Origin: JBKPNX01 sp046732855
GTDB taxonomy: Bacteria > Pseudomonadota > Alphaproteobacteria > Geminicoccales > Geminicoccaceae
Length of the DNA: 34,369 nucleotides
Assembly: GCA_046732855.1 (NCBI GenBank)
Contig: JBKPNX010000165.1
Span: 1-34,369, forward strand
Direction: 5' to 3'
The notes under the pieces are model-generated. The model was given only the letters and a program-made list of their open reading frames with translations. It searched no databases and had not been told where the DNA came from. This document shows positions 26,019 to 34,262 of this stretch, in pieces (positions within the stretch are counted from its first letter, which is position 1; the number at the start of each line of letters is the position of its first letter). The position numbers and the translations under genes were made by a program.

Positions 26019-26528
26019 GCTCGCAGCGCTCCGCAGATGCGTCCGCAACCGGTCGGGCGTGCAGACGGTTGCCTGGGATTCGCGCTCGTATCGTCGCGCG
26101 GGTGCAGCTGTAGCCGACCTATAGCAGACCGCGCTGCGCTGCCCAACCGGCACGTCACGGCCTGCTGACCGAGTGACTTGCGGGGTCCTCGAGCCGCATG
26201 GCAACAGATTCCGGCGGCGCTGGCCGGTGCCGCGGACCGCCGACCTTGCCCCTGGCGTGGTTTTTTGGTGGTGTGGTTTGGCTGCCAGGTGGACGGATCG
26301 GGGGACGTGAACGGATGCGGGCCGCGGGCTTGAGCAAGCTTCAATTGTCCGCGCCGGCATCCTCCTCGCCGCCGGCCCGATGATCAGATTGGTTGGTCCC
26401 GCGTCGGCGGGACGGGATCGCCCGATTGCCTGTGCGCGGTCGCGTCGCGAGCGCGCTCGCGGTCCGGACATGGCTGCCGTAGCGCGCCGTGGCATGCCAA
26501 GCTCGCTTCCTGTCGAGGGCGGCTGATC
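26019..26528. other. Long divergent spacer between pepA and lptD
   Basis: At 510 bp this is the longest gene-free stretch in the window. lptF and lptG normally sit here, and I see no remnant of either. It contains a TTTTTT tract (26261-26266) in a G/T-rich patch and a perfect hairpin GTCCCGC-GTCG-GCGGGAC (26396-26413). Promoters for both flanking operons must lie here; none is clear by eye. Confidence 0.5.
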
Positions 26529-28703
26529 ATGGGGCGCTGGATCGCGGTCTACGGCGCCGTGCTGATCGCCGCACTGCTGATCGCTGCGCCGCCGCTGCGC
26601 GCCATCGATCTCGGCGAAGGTCCGGTGCTGTTGCTCGCCGATGAGGTCACGCACGACTCCCAGACCCACCTAGTCACCGCGACCGGCAACGTCGAAGTGA
26701 CGCGAGGCGAGCGGCGTCTGCTGGCGGACGAGCTCCGTTACCATCAGGACACGGATCAGATGGAGGCGGAGGGCAACGTCGCCCTGGTCGACCCGTCCGG
26801 CGATACGTTGTTCGCCGATCGCGTCGTGCTGACGGGTGATCTGAGGGCCGGCGTCGCCGAGCAGCTGCGCGCGCGGCTGGCGGACAATTCGCTGCTCGCC
26901 GCGGCGGGCGGCCGCCGGGTAGGCGGCGTGCGCACGGAATTCGAGCGCGCAGTGTACTCACCTTGCCCGCTGTGCGAGACGTCCGATGCGCCCCCGCTCT
27001 GGCAGATCACGGCGCGCAAGGTGACGCACGATCAGGAAACCCACGACATCACGTATCGCGATGCTTTTTTCGAGCTCGGGGGCGTGCCGGTTTTCTATAC
27101 GCCGTACTTCACCCACCCGGATCCCACGGTCAAACGACGCTCCGGTTTTCTGGCGCCTAGTTTCGGCAATAGCGGCGAGCTAGGGCTGTCGGTCCAGCCG
27201 ATCTACTATTTTGCTCTCGCGCCCAATTACGACGCGACGTTGTCGCCCATTTTCTACAGCAAGGAGAATCCGGTCCTGGCCGGGCAGTACCGTCACCTGC
27301 TAGAGAGCGGGCGCTTCCAGTTCAACGCGAGCGGCACCTACGCGAGCAAACCGATCGAGCAGGAAGGCGACCCGCAGCCGTCGGGCAATACCTTTCGCGG
27401 CGCGATCAAGGGCGAGGGTCGCTTGCGCCTGCCACACGACTGGGACAGCGGCTTCAATCTGTGGGCGGCATCCGACGACACCTACCTTGAGCGCTACGGT
27501 TTCAGCAATGAAAACGTGCTGTTCAACCGGTTGTTCGCCGAGCGGTTCTGGGAACGGGACTACATGAGCGTCAATGCCTATGGTTTCCAGGGACTGCGCG
27601 AGCAGGACGACCAGGACCTGATCCCGATCGCTCTGCCGCAGGCCCACATGCGCTTGGTCAGCGATCCGTGGCGCTGGGGTTCCCGCTTCAGCATCGACAC
27701 CGATGCCCTGGCGTTGACGCGGATCGACGGGCTCGACACCCGCCGGGTGTCGGCCACACCCGCCTGGCAGCTGCCGTGGTACAGTCCGATCGGCGACCGG
27801 TACGAGCTGCGCCTGGATCTACGCGGCGATCTTTACCAGACCGACGGCGATCCGGATACCTTCGAGGAGAATGGTACCAACGTCACCGGGCGGGTGGTGC
27901 CGCGTGCGACTCTCCATTGGGGTTGGCCATGGATCGGCGAGGTGTTCGGCGCCTCTCAGGTGCTCGAGCCCGTGGCCATGGCGACCGTGGCGAGCGCCGG
28001 CCAGAACAGTGGAGACATTCCCAACGAAGACAGCCAGGACTTCGAGTTCGACGACACGAGCCTGCTGGACCCCAGTCGCTTTCCCGGACTCGATCGGGTG
28101 CAAGGCGGGTCCAGCATCGCTTATGGCCTGCGGTTCGGCACCTTCACCGGCCGCCAGTTGGTCAGCGGCATGTTCGGCCAAGCCTATGCGTTCGATCAGG
28201 ATGTGCAGTTCGATCCCGCCACGGGATTGGAAGACGATCTGTCTGACTATGTTGGTCGGGTCAATCTCACGCCGGCCGACTGGCTCGATCTGCGCTATCG
28301 ATTTCGCCTCGACAAGAACGATCTGACGTTTGTCCGCAACGAGGTGGAAATGGTGACCGGCCCGCAGCGCGTACGCTTCGATCTGGGCTATCTGATGCTC
28401 GAGGACGATCCGGCGCTGCAGAGTCTGCGCGAACGGGAGGAGATCCGAGGCGGCATCTCAGTCCAATTGTTGGATTCGCTCTCACTGAGGGTCGCGACCC
28501 GGTACGACCTGGCCGAAGATCGCAGCATATCCGATCAGTTCGGGCTGTTCTATTTTCACCCCTGTCTGCAGCTTCTGGCCGGGGTCGAACGGCTCAACAC
28601 CAGCGATCGGGACGCCGAACCCACGACCACGATATCCCTTCGAGTCATTCTCAAGAACCTTGGCGAGATCGGCACCGATGCCGATCTGATGGCGGGAGGT
28701 TAG
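26529..28703 (+). CDS. lptD: LPS-assembly protein LptD
   Basis: Outer-membrane beta-barrel that, plugged by LptE, inserts lipopolysaccharide into the outer leaflet. The 724-residue protein has a signal peptide ending near residue 25 (PLRA|ID), an OstA/LptA-like beta-jellyroll at about 35-120 (LVTATGNVEVTRGERRLLADEL, then NVALVDPSGDTLFADR) and a long C-terminal barrel from about 200, alternating aromatic strands. Cysteines are few: Cys146 and Cys149 (CPLC) in the N-domain and Cys679 near the end, enough for the inter-domain disulfide known from other LptDs. The ATG follows GAGGGCGG. surA follows after 20 bp, so the barrel is made with its own chaperone. Confident. Confidence 0.95.
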   Translation: MGRWIAVYGAVLIAALLIAAPPLRAIDLGEGPVLLLADEVTHDSQTHLVTATGNVEVTRGERRLLADELRYHQDTDQMEAEGNVALVDPSGDTLFADRVVLTGDLRAGVAEQLRARLADNSLLAAAGGRRVGGVRTEFERAVYSPCPLCETSDAPPLWQITARKVTHDQETHDITYRDAFFELGGVPVFYTPYFTHPDPTVKRRSGFLAPSFGNSGELGLSVQPIYYFALAPNYDATLSPIFYSKENPVLAGQYRHLLESGRFQFNASGTYASKPIEQEGDPQPSGNTFRGAIKGEGRLRLPHDWDSGFNLWAASDDTYLERYGFSNENVLFNRLFAERFWERDYMSVNAYGFQGLREQDDQDLIPIALPQAHMRLVSDPWRWGSRFSIDTDALALTRIDGLDTRRVSATPAWQLPWYSPIGDRYELRLDLRGDLYQTDGDPDTFEENGTNVTGRVVPRATLHWGWPWIGEVFGASQVLEPVAMATVASAGQNSGDIPNEDSQDFEFDDTSLLDPSRFPGLDRVQGGSSIAYGLRFGTFTGRQLVSGMFGQAYAFDQDVQFDPATGLEDDLSDYVGRVNLTPADWLDLRYRFRLDKNDLTFVRNEVEMVTGPQRVRFDLGYLMLEDDPALQSLREREEIRGGISVQLLDSLSLRVATRYDLAEDRSISDQFGLFYFHPCLQLLAGVERLNTSDRDAEPTTTISLRVILKNLGEIGTDADLMAGG

Positions 28704-28723
28704 CCATCGCGAGTACCCGCCAC

Positions 28724-29974
28724 ATGCGCAGGTGGCTGATTGCGATCACATCGCTGTCGTGCCTGCTCCTCGCCGGTGACCCCGCGGGCGCCCAGCAGCG
28801 CATCGTGGCGGTGGTCAACGACGACGTGATCAGCGCGCAGGACCTGAACGATCGGCTCCAGCTGGTCACCCTGACCAGTGGCATTCCCGACAGCCAGGAG
28901 GCGCGATCGCGACTTGCCCCGCAGGTGCTGCGCAGCCTGATCGAGGAGACGTTGCAGCTGCAGGAAGCAGAGCGCCTGGACATCACCGTGGAGGACGCGG
29001 AAATCCAGCGGGCGCTGGCCAACATCGCCGAGCGCAACCGGATGACCGTCGAGGCGATGCAGCGGTTCTTCGCCCAGAAGGGCATCAACCTCGTCACCCT
29101 GCTCGATCAGGTCCGGGCGCAGATCGCCTGGGTCAAGGTGGTCAACCGCCAGATCGTGCCTCGCGTAACGGTGACCGTCGATCAGCTCGACATGGCGGTC
29201 GAGGAGGCGCGCCGCAACGAGGGCGAGTCGGAGTACCTGCTCTCCGAGATCGTATTGCCGGTCGACAGTCCGGCGCAGGCGCAGGTGGTCGCGCAAGATG
29301 CTTCGCGGCTGGTCCAGACCCTGCGCGAAGGCGCCAGCTTCGAGTCGCTGGCCCGACAGGTATCGGCCGCAGCCAGTGCGGAAAACGGCGGCGACGTGGG
29401 CTGGATCCGCAGCAGCGGGATTCCGCCGGAGCTGCGCGACACCTTGGAGAGCATGCGCGAGGGCGAGATCTCCGATCCCATCTCCTCGCCCGTCGGCTAT
29501 TACATCTTCCGGCTGCGCGACCGGCGGCTGAGCCAGGCGGCCGGGGAGGGAGGCGAAATCGAAGTCGACCTCGCTCAGATCCTGTTTCCGGTCGACGGCA
29601 CGGTGAACCTGGACGCGGTGCGGGGACGAGCGGCCCAACTGCGCGATCGCCTCGGCGACTGCGCCGCCATGGCCGACGCGGCTGCGGAGCTGAAGGCTCC
29701 TCAATCGGGCAGGCTGGGTTGGCTACGTCTGGGCGACCTGCCGCCCCGGTTGCGCGAGGCCGTCTCCAGCTTGCCGGTCGGGCAGGTTAGCGCGCCGGTG
29801 CAAGGGCCATCGGGCATTCACCTCCTGATGGTGTGCGACCGACACGATCCTGCGGTCGACAGCCCGCAGCGCGACCAGATTGCGCAGCAGCTGCAGCGGG
29901 AGCGGGTGGACCGCCTGGCCCGTCGCTATCTGCGCGACCTGCGCAAGGAGGCTTTCGTCGAGGTGCGCCTCTGA
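28724..29974 (+). CDS. surA: Periplasmic chaperone / peptidyl-prolyl isomerase SurA
   Basis: Escorts outer-membrane barrels such as LptD through the periplasm. The 416-residue protein has a signal peptide (cleavage near residue 23, AGA|QQ), the SurA N-domain helices (RIVAVVNDDVISAQDLNDRL at 26-45, then ITVEDAEIQRALANIA), a first parvulin domain at about 168-270 (SEIVLPV ... GGDVGWI ... SSPVGYYIFRL), and a second at about 285-385 (ILFPVDG ... GRLGWLRLGDLP ... GPSGIHLLMV). The second domain lacks some residues of the active parvulin site, as far as I can see. Placement after lptD is the standard order; pdxA, which usually follows, is absent, and rsmA begins at the stop codon instead. Confidence 0.94.
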   Translation: MRRWLIAITSLSCLLLAGDPAGAQQRIVAVVNDDVISAQDLNDRLQLVTLTSGIPDSQEARSRLAPQVLRSLIEETLQLQEAERLDITVEDAEIQRALANIAERNRMTVEAMQRFFAQKGINLVTLLDQVRAQIAWVKVVNRQIVPRVTVTVDQLDMAVEEARRNEGESEYLLSEIVLPVDSPAQAQVVAQDASRLVQTLREGASFESLARQVSAAASAENGGDVGWIRSSGIPPELRDTLESMREGEISDPISSPVGYYIFRLRDRRLSQAAGEGGEIEVDLAQILFPVDGTVNLDAVRGRAAQLRDRLGDCAAMADAAAELKAPQSGRLGWLRLGDLPPRLREAVSSLPVGQVSAPVQGPSGIHLLMVCDRHDPAVDSPQRDQIAQQLQRERVDRLARRYLRDLRKEAFVEVRL

Positions 29975-30843
29975 GCGACGGCTCTGCCGATCTGCCGCCC
30001 CTGCGCACGGTGATCGAACGCTTTCAGCTGCGCGCCGACAAGCGGCTGGGCCAGCACTTCCTGCTCGACCCGCAGTTGCTCGCGAGGATCGTGCGGACGG
30101 CCGGCGATCTGCGCGGCCGCACGGTGCTCGAGGTCGGCCCGGGCCCCGGCGGGCTGACCCGCGCAATTCTCGCCGCCGACGCGGCCCGGGTGATCGCGAT
30201 CGAACGCGACCCGCGCTGCGTCGCCGCCCTGTCGGAGCTCGCGCTCGCGCGGGGACGCCTCGAGGTGATCGAGGCGGATGCCCTGCGCTTTGATGTGGCC
30301 CGGCTCGGCGTCGATCACCTCATGGCGGTGGCGAATCTGCCGTACAACATCGCCACCCTGCTGCTGCTCCTATGGCTCGATCGGATCGAGCTGTTCGACG
30401 CCATGGTCCTGATGTTCCAGCGCGAGGTCGCGGAACGCCTCGCGGCAGCGCCCGGCGCCGCGGCCTATGGCCGCCTGTCCGTGATCGTGCAGTGGCTGTG
30501 CGAGGTGCGGATCGCACTGCATCTGCCGGGCCGTGCGTTCGTGCCGCCGCCGCAGGTGAGCTCGAGTGTGGTCCAGCTGATCATCAGGCCGGAACCGCTC
30601 GCGCCTGCCGCCAAGCCGGTCCTCGAGCGCGTGCTGGCGGCGGCGTTCGGACAGCGGCGCAAGATGCTGCGGGTCAGCCTGAGGAACCTGACCGCCGATC
30701 CGATTGGCCTGCTCGAGGCCGCCGGGGTACCGCCGACCGCACGGGCCGAAGAAATCGACGTCGCGGGCTTCTGTCGCCTCGCGCGCGCCTTCGCGGCCGT
30801 CGAGACGGGAGACGGGGTCAGCCGCCCGTCCGGAACTGATTGA
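29971..30843 (+). CDS. rsmA: 16S rRNA dimethyladenosine transferase RsmA (KsgA)
   Basis: Dimethylates two adjacent adenosines near the 3' end of 16S rRNA late in small-subunit assembly. The SAM motif VLEVGPGPGG and the NLPY catalytic motif (residues 122-125 counted from 29971) are intact, as is KRLGQHFL near the N-terminus. The start is a problem. No ATG, GTG or TTG lies between the surA stop and a GTG at 30010, which would cut off the conserved LPPLR element; the next GTG upstream (29833) lies deep in surA. I place it at a CTG (29971) that overlaps the surA TGA and has GAGGT seven bases before it. The 3' end overlaps the convergent gmk by 26 bp. Function is certain; the start is not. Confidence 0.9.
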   Translation: MSDGSADLPPLRTVIERFQLRADKRLGQHFLLDPQLLARIVRTAGDLRGRTVLEVGPGPGGLTRAILAADAARVIAIERDPRCVAALSELALARGRLEVIEADALRFDVARLGVDHLMAVANLPYNIATLLLLLWLDRIELFDAMVLMFQREVAERLAAAPGAAAYGRLSVIVQWLCEVRIALHLPGRAFVPPPQVSSSVVQLIIRPEPLAPAAKPVLERVLAAAFGQRRKMLRVSLRNLTADPIGLLEAAGVPPTARAEEIDVAGFCRLARAFAAVETGDGVSRPSGTD

Positions 30844-31471
30844 CGAACTCGCTGAGGCCGGACTGACGGTGCGTCTTGAGGCGCTCCGCCGCGACAATCT
30901 GGCGTGCGCGCGCCACGCTCTCTTCGAGAAGGCTGTTGATCAGGACGTAGTCGTACTCGGCGAAATGGGTCACGTCGGCCGCCACCTGACCAAGACGCCG
31001 GCGCACCACCGCTTCGGCATCCTCGGCGCGCCGCCACAGCCGCCTTTCCAGCTCGGCCATCGACGGCGGCAGAATGAACACGCTGACCATGTCGGCGCGC
31101 GCCTCGCGCAGCTGCTGGGTGCCTTGCCAGTCGATGTCGAACAGGACGTCGCGTCCCGCGGCGAGCACCTCCTCGACCGGCGCGCGCGGCGTGCCGTAGC
31201 CATGGCCGTAGATCTCGGCGTGCTCGAGCAGCTCGCCGTCTTCGATCATCGCGCGGTAGGCGGCGCGGCTGATGAAATGATAGTCGGCGCCGTCGATCTC
31301 GCTCGGCCGCTTGGGTCGGGTGGTCACCGAGATCGACAGAGACAGCTCCGGCTCGAGCTCGAGCAGACGGCGCGCGATCGAGGTCTTGCCGGCGCCGGAC
31401 GGCGACGACAGCACCAACATGAGGCCACGCCGCTTGATCTGAGCTGGCGGCGTTGCCGGACTCGCGCTCAC
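30818..31471 (-). CDS. gmk: Guanylate kinase
   Basis: Phosphorylates GMP to GDP with ATP, feeding GTP and (p)ppGpp pools. The 217-residue product has the P-loop SPSGAGKT at 23-30, the GMP-binding region SISVTTRPKRPSEIDGADYHF, the AEIYGHGYGTP element and DIDWQGTQQL. The start is a GTG at 31471, preceded by GGGAG; it overlaps the TGA of a 75-codon ORF as GTGA. In most alphaproteobacteria yicC sits directly upstream; it does not here. The last 26 bp overlap rsmA on the other strand. Identity is certain. Confidence 0.96.
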   Translation of the reverse strand: MSASPATPPAQIKRRGLMLVLSSPSGAGKTSIARRLLELEPELSLSISVTTRPKRPSEIDGADYHFISRAAYRAMIEDGELLEHAEIYGHGYGTPRAPVEEVLAAGRDVLFDIDWQGTQQLREARADMVSVFILPPSMAELERRLWRRAEDAEAVVRRRLGQVAADVTHFAEYDYVLINSLLEESVARARQIVAAERLKTHRQSGLSEFVNQFRTGG

Positions 31472-31695
31472 TCGCTTTTCTCCCAGGTGCGGCACGGCCG
31501 GCGCGGCCGCGCCCCGCGATTCACCCTGGCGTTTAGTTGACCCGGCGATGGTTGCCAATCCATTACAGCGTTGGCATGCAGCTGGCCCGGGTCGTGGCTT
31601 TCGATCCAGGTGACCGGGGCAGCGGCCGCACGGGCTGGCTCCGCCATGCCGGCAAGGGAGTGGACCCGCCGCGCTCTCGGCGCCGATCCGGACAT
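31468..31695 (-). CDS. Possible small protein coupled to gmk (75 codons)
   Basis: An ORF with AGGAG three bases before its ATG and a stop that overlaps the gmk start as GTGA, two marks of a real, coupled gene. I do not recognise it. The middle (HDPGQLHANAVMDWQPSPGQ and then LNARVN) reads faintly like the PG..MD(Y)RP.RLN pattern of small I78-type protease inhibitors, and the earlier SLAGMAEPAR...VTW faintly like the start of YicC; both are weak. Codons in the second half (CAA, CCA, CTA) are unusual for this genome. The absence of a clear signal peptide and the lack of a start-to-end family match leave open that it is spacer sequence. Confidence 0.3.
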   Translation of the reverse strand: MSGSAPRARRVHSLAGMAEPARAAAAPVTWIESHDPGQLHANAVMDWQPSPGQLNARVNRGARPRRPCRTWEKSE

Positions 31696-31884
31696 CTTCT
31701 CCTCGAGCGCAGCCGGATCCCGGCATCAGGGGCCTGATGACGAGCGGCCGTTGGAACCTTTGCACGGCAGGCACAGCTCCCTTGCCGAGGTCGCCTGCGT
31801 TGCCCTGCGTCGTCCCAGGACTCCAGCCGCCGGAATGGCCGCTCGGCGACAGCGCAGCCTCCGCCCGAGCGGGAGCGGCTCGCC
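31472..31884. other. Spacer between mltG and gmk where yicC is expected
   Basis: 413 bp, less than half the length of yicC. It contains the doubtful 75-codon ORF on the minus strand (ending at 31468) and otherwise no gene or RNA that I can support. It probably carries the gmk promoter. Confidence 0.45.
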
Positions 31885-32916
31885 TCAGCCGGTCGGTTTG
31901 GGCGGCACCGGCGAAAGCGCCGGCGGTTGCTCGCCGTTCTTCACCTTGCGCCAGTGCGCGACGTTGCGATTGTGCTCGGCGAGCGTGCGGGCGAACGCGT
32001 GGCCGCCGCTGCCGTCGGCCACGAAGTAGAGGTAGTCGACGTTGGCCGGCCGCAGCACGGCCGCAATCGAGGCCCGGCCCGGATTGCCGATCGGCCCGGG
32101 CGGCAGGCCCTCGATCTGATAGGTATTGTAGGCGCTGTCGTGCTCCCAATCGCGCCGGCTGAGCTCGCGTCCCAGGGCGCCATCACCTTCGGTCAGGCCA
32201 TAGATCACGGTCGGATCGGCCTGGAGACGCATGCCGCGGCGCAGCCGGTTGATGAACACGGCCGCCACCTTCTCGCGCTCGTCGGCGATGCCGGTCTCCT
32301 TGTCGACGATCGAGGCGAGGATCAGCGCCTCCTCACGCGTGCGGAACGGCAGATTCTGGGCCCGCTGCGACCAGAGCTCGTCGAGGGTCGCGCGCATGGC
32401 GTCTTCCATGCGCCGGACCAGACCGACCCGCGAATCGCCGAAGGCATAAAAATAGGTCTCCGGCAGCAGGCTGCCTTCCTCAGGCGGCGGCGGCAGCTCG
32501 CCTTGCAGGGCGTCGTTGCTCGCCAGCAGCTGAAACACCTCGGCGACCGTGACGCCCTCGGCGATGGTCAGCCGGCGCGCGACCGTCTCGCCCTTGGCCA
32601 GCATCGCGATCACGCCAAGCGGCGTGGCCGCCGCGGGGAACGCATACTCGCCTGCCTTGAGGTCCCGATCCCGCCCGAGCACGCGGACCGCGAGCCGGAA
32701 CAGCCACGGATGGTCGATCACCCCGGCGTCGGCCAGGTGCGTGGCAATCTGCTCGAGCCCGGCCCCCCGCGGCAGCACCACGACGGTCTGCTCGACGGCC
32801 GGGCCCGACCGGGCCAGATACGCATTGAGCTGGCTCCAGGCGGCGATCACGACCGCGCTGGTCAGCGCGGCCACCATCGACAGCAGAGCGAGGAACTTCA
32901 GCGCACGCGCGCTCAT
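31885..32916 (-). CDS. mltG: Endolytic murein transglycosylase MltG
   Basis: Cuts nascent glycan strands at the inner membrane and is thought to set their length. The 343-residue protein has one N-terminal membrane anchor (about 7-27), a LysM-like segment (VVVLPRGAGLEQIATHLADAGVI at about 46-68) and the YceG domain with the catalytic Glu207 in ASIVDKETG. LPETYFY, FINRLRRGMRLQADPTVIYG and the C-terminal NPGRASIAAVLRP are family signatures. Its ATG is 13 bp after fabF, so acpP, fabF and mltG form one operon, as in most alphaproteobacteria. The end is proline-rich. Identity is secure. Confidence 0.96.
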   Translation of the reverse strand: MSARALKFLALLSMVAALTSAVVIAAWSQLNAYLARSGPAVEQTVVVLPRGAGLEQIATHLADAGVIDHPWLFRLAVRVLGRDRDLKAGEYAFPAAATPLGVIAMLAKGETVARRLTIAEGVTVAEVFQLLASNDALQGELPPPPEEGSLLPETYFYAFGDSRVGLVRRMEDAMRATLDELWSQRAQNLPFRTREEALILASIVDKETGIADEREKVAAVFINRLRRGMRLQADPTVIYGLTEGDGALGRELSRRDWEHDSAYNTYQIEGLPPGPIGNPGRASIAAVLRPANVDYLYFVADGSGGHAFARTLAEHNRNVAHWRKVKNGEQPPALSPVPPKPTG

Positions 32917-32929
32917 CGTCTCCGATAAT

Positions 32930-34201
32930 TCAGTGTTCCGGCGCCCGGGCGAAAATCAGGGTGGCGTTGGTCCCGCCAAAACCGAACGAGTTCGAAAGCG
33001 CGGTCCGCACCTCCCGCTCGCGCGCCCGATGGGGCACGAGATCGAGATCGCAGCCTTCGGCCGGGCGATCCAGATTGAGGGTCGGCGGCACGATCTGATG
33101 ATGGATCGCGAGAAGTGAAAAAATCGCTTCGACGCTGCCGGCCGCCCCGAGCAGGTGGCCGATCGCTGACTTGGTCGAGGACATCGACAGGCGCCACGCC
33201 GCTTCGCCGAACAGCCGCTTGACCGCGCCCAGCTCGATCTCGTCGCCGAGCGGCGTCGAGGTGCCATGCGCATTGATGTAGTCGATGTCGGTCGGACGCA
33301 GTCCGGCGCGGCGCAGCGCCGCCGCCATCGAGCGATAGCCGCCGTCGCCGTCGGGGCTGGGCGCGGTGATGTGATAGGCGTCGCCGGAGAGACCATAGCC
33401 GATGACCTCGCCGTAAATCCTGGCGCCGCGCGCACGGGCATGCCCCAGCTCCTCCAGCACCAGGATCCCCGCACCTTCGCCCATGACGAATCCATCCCGG
33501 TCGACGTCCCAGGGGCGGGATGCCCGCTCCGGCGTGTCATTGAAATGAGTCGAAAGCGCCCGCGCGGCCGCGAATCCGGCCACGCCCAGCCGGCAGATCG
33601 CCGCCTCGGCGCCGCCCGCGATCATCACGTCCGCGTCGCCGAGCGCGATCATCCGGCTGGCGTCGCCGATCGCATGCGCGCCGGTCGAGCACGCGGTCAC
33701 CACCGAATGGTTCGGCCCCTTGAAGCCGAACCGGATCGACACCTGCCCGCTCACCAGATTGATCAGGCTGGCCGGAATGAAAAACGGGCTGACCCGCCGG
33801 GGCCCGCGCTGCTCCAGCTCGATCGCGGTATCGGCGATGGTGCTGAGGCCGCCGATGCCGGAGCCGATCAGCACGCCGGTGCGCTCGCGCCCGGCGTCGT
33901 CTTCCGGCGCCCACCCGGCATCGCGAATCGCTTCACTGGCGGCGGCCACGCCGTAGATGATGAACAGATCGTTCTTGCGTGCGTCCTTGGGCGCCATCAC
34001 GTCGTCGATGCGAAATGCGCCTTGCTCGTCGCCGCTCGGCACTTGCCCCGCGACTTTTGCCGGCAGATCGTCGACCTCGAACCTGGTGATCCGCCGGATC
34101 CCGCTCTGCCCCTCGATCAGGCGTTGCCAGCTCACGTCCACCCCGCAACCGAGCGGGGTTACCAGGCCCATGCCGGTGACGACGACGCGTCTTAGGGACA
34201 T
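32930..34201 (-). CDS. fabF: 3-oxoacyl-[acyl-carrier-protein] synthase II
   Basis: Condenses malonyl-ACP with the growing acyl-ACP in fatty-acid elongation. The 423-residue product shows the Cys-His-His triad: Cys171 (TACSTGAHA), His312 (NAHGTSTPLGD) and His349 (SAIGHLLGAAG), plus the final SFGFGGTNATL. The ATG at 34201 (MSLRRVVVTGMG) matches the family; the frame runs 14 codons further up without similarity. It follows acpP by 61 bp, putting carrier and enzyme in one operon. KAS II is preferred to KAS I (FabB) by the two active His and the acpP neighbour. Confidence 0.97.
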   Translation of the reverse strand: MSLRRVVVTGMGLVTPLGCGVDVSWQRLIEGQSGIRRITRFEVDDLPAKVAGQVPSGDEQGAFRIDDVMAPKDARKNDLFIIYGVAAASEAIRDAGWAPEDDAGRERTGVLIGSGIGGLSTIADTAIELEQRGPRRVSPFFIPASLINLVSGQVSIRFGFKGPNHSVVTACSTGAHAIGDASRMIALGDADVMIAGGAEAAICRLGVAGFAAARALSTHFNDTPERASRPWDVDRDGFVMGEGAGILVLEELGHARARGARIYGEVIGYGLSGDAYHITAPSPDGDGGYRSMAAALRRAGLRPTDIDYINAHGTSTPLGDEIELGAVKRLFGEAAWRLSMSSTKSAIGHLLGAAGSVEAIFSLLAIHHQIVPPTLNLDRPAEGCDLDLVPHRAREREVRTALSNSFGFGGTNATLIFARAPEH

Positions 34202-34262
34202 TGGTCGCGGTCGCGCCTCGCTGCCAAGCCCAGGGCTGCCCAACCGAGCTCCGCAGGCTGGC

